This document shows positions 42,121-42,481 of a stretch of 42,481 bases of DNA, piece by piece. The notes beneath the pieces are model-generated. The model ran no database searches, was not told where the DNA came from, and worked only from the letters and a program-made list of their open reading frames with translations. This DNA comes from Bacteroidales bacterium (lineage in GTDB: Bacteria; Bacteroidota; Bacteroidia; Bacteroidales; UBA932), in assembly GCA_017651465.1 (NCBI GenBank), contig JAGCCX010000083.1, positions 1 through 42,481 of the forward strand, read 5' to 3'. A program made the translations under genes and the position numbers. Within the stretch, counting starts at the first letter, position 1. Every line of letters starts with the position of its first letter.

Positions 42121-42187
42121 GGTAGCTGCCGCAAAAAAAAGGCTCGGGTCATTTCTGACTCGAGCCTTCCGAAAAGCGGCAGCTACC
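42121..42187. repeat. Inverted copy of the 5S rRNA 3' tail around terminator copy B
   Basis: GGTAGCTGCCGC at 42121-42132 is the exact reverse complement of GCGGCAGCTACC at 42176-42187, the latter being the end of the 5S gene as read on the plus strand. The arms enclose terminator copy B. In the transcript the downstream arm could pair with the mature 5S 3' end, competing with 5S helix I. Confidence 0.85.
42133..42168 (-). terminator. Proximal rRNA operon terminator, directly after 5S
   Basis: Same stem-loop as the distal copy, 7 bases after the 5S 3' end in the transcript, with a run of eight U after it. A standard intrinsic terminator for the rRNA operon. Confidence 0.93.
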
Positions 42188-42285
42188 TACTCTCCCACCT
42201 GGTGGGGCAGTACCATCGGCGCTAGTGAGCTTAACTTCTCTGTTCGGGATGGGAAGAGGTGGATCCTCACCGCTGTAACCACCGC
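42176..42285 (-). rRNA. rrf: 5S ribosomal RNA
   Basis: About 110 bases on the minus strand. The 5' part GCGGTGGTTAC pairs with the 3' part GTAGCTGCCGC to form helix I. Internal text GGATCCACCTCTTCCCATCC, GAACAGAGAAGTTAAGC and GCCGATGGTACTGC is the usual Bacteroidota 5S core. Ends set by helix I and may be off by a base or two. Transcribed after 23S. Confidence 0.95.
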
Positions 42286-42325
42286 AGTATTTTACTTGAG
42301 AGAGATAATCTGGCTTCCCTGGCTT

Positions 42326-42481
<156 letters not shown>

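Larger units (their letters stand above)
42050..42178. repeat. Direct duplication of the rRNA terminator (46 bp, two copies 83 bp apart)
   Basis: Copy A 42050-42095 and copy B 42133-42178 are identical over 46 bases except one (T at 42086, C at 42169). Each spans the T-run, stem-loop and a shared flank ending in the first three bases of the 5S tail on the plus strand. The flanks differ outside the 46 bases. Confidence 0.9.

Overview
The window comes from a Bacteroidota chromosome, most likely Bacteroidales. The support is a SusC/SusD pair with a FecI/FecR-type regulator pair, many lipoproteins with BACON, fimbrillin-like and GLUG-type regions, and promoter boxes of the Bacteroidota form TAnnTTTG. 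Genus cannot be fixed from the sequence. No stretch longer than about 300 bases lacks a gene; the longest gaps are 30426-30647 (a hairpin) and 42036-42175 (duplicated rRNA terminators).

Region 1 (1-22992, all minus strand, read right to left) is one tightly packed locus: ECF sigma factor, FecR anti-sigma, SusC with an N-terminal signalling (STN) domain, SusD, then six large surface lipoproteins and two peptide genes of 43 and 44 codons. Gaps are 48 bases or less except one of 110. The lipoproteins share parts: a BACON or fimbrillin-like N-terminus, one or two GLUG-type repeat modules, and in some a C-terminal enzyme domain. Two end in a phosphodiester glycosidase domain (NAGPA/DUF2233), one continues into a DUF4886 SGNH-like hydrolase cut by the window edge, and one carries a Big_2 domain plus a TagC/helveticin/P68-receptor-like propeller. 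No glycoside hydrolase, polysaccharide lyase or sulfatase is recognisable. The locus looks like a glycan-uptake system whose recognisable chemistry is phosphodiester and ester cleavage; the substrate is unknown, and a glycosyl-phosphate polymer such as a teichoic acid or phosphorylated capsule is inference.

Region 2 (23026-30750) holds a lipoprotein FAD oxidoreductase just upstream of the sigma gene, an operon of exodeoxyribonuclease III, a second propeller lipoprotein and a split chromate-type transporter, then a nitroreductase, a YccF protein, a secreted metallophosphoesterase, a small secreted protein and tRNA-Arg(UCU).

Region 3 (30750-42035) is mostly housekeeping: a flippase-like membrane protein, cysS, a LolA-like protein, unidentified secreted proteins, a small membrane exporter, a PfkB/adenosine kinase, the two-subunit NfnAB-type oxidoreductase, a secreted esterase and cutC. 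Several of these genes have TAnnTTTG only 4-6 bases before the start codon, suggesting leaderless mRNAs.

The right end (42050-42481) is the end of an rRNA operon: partial 23S, 5S and a duplicated terminator, all minus strand.
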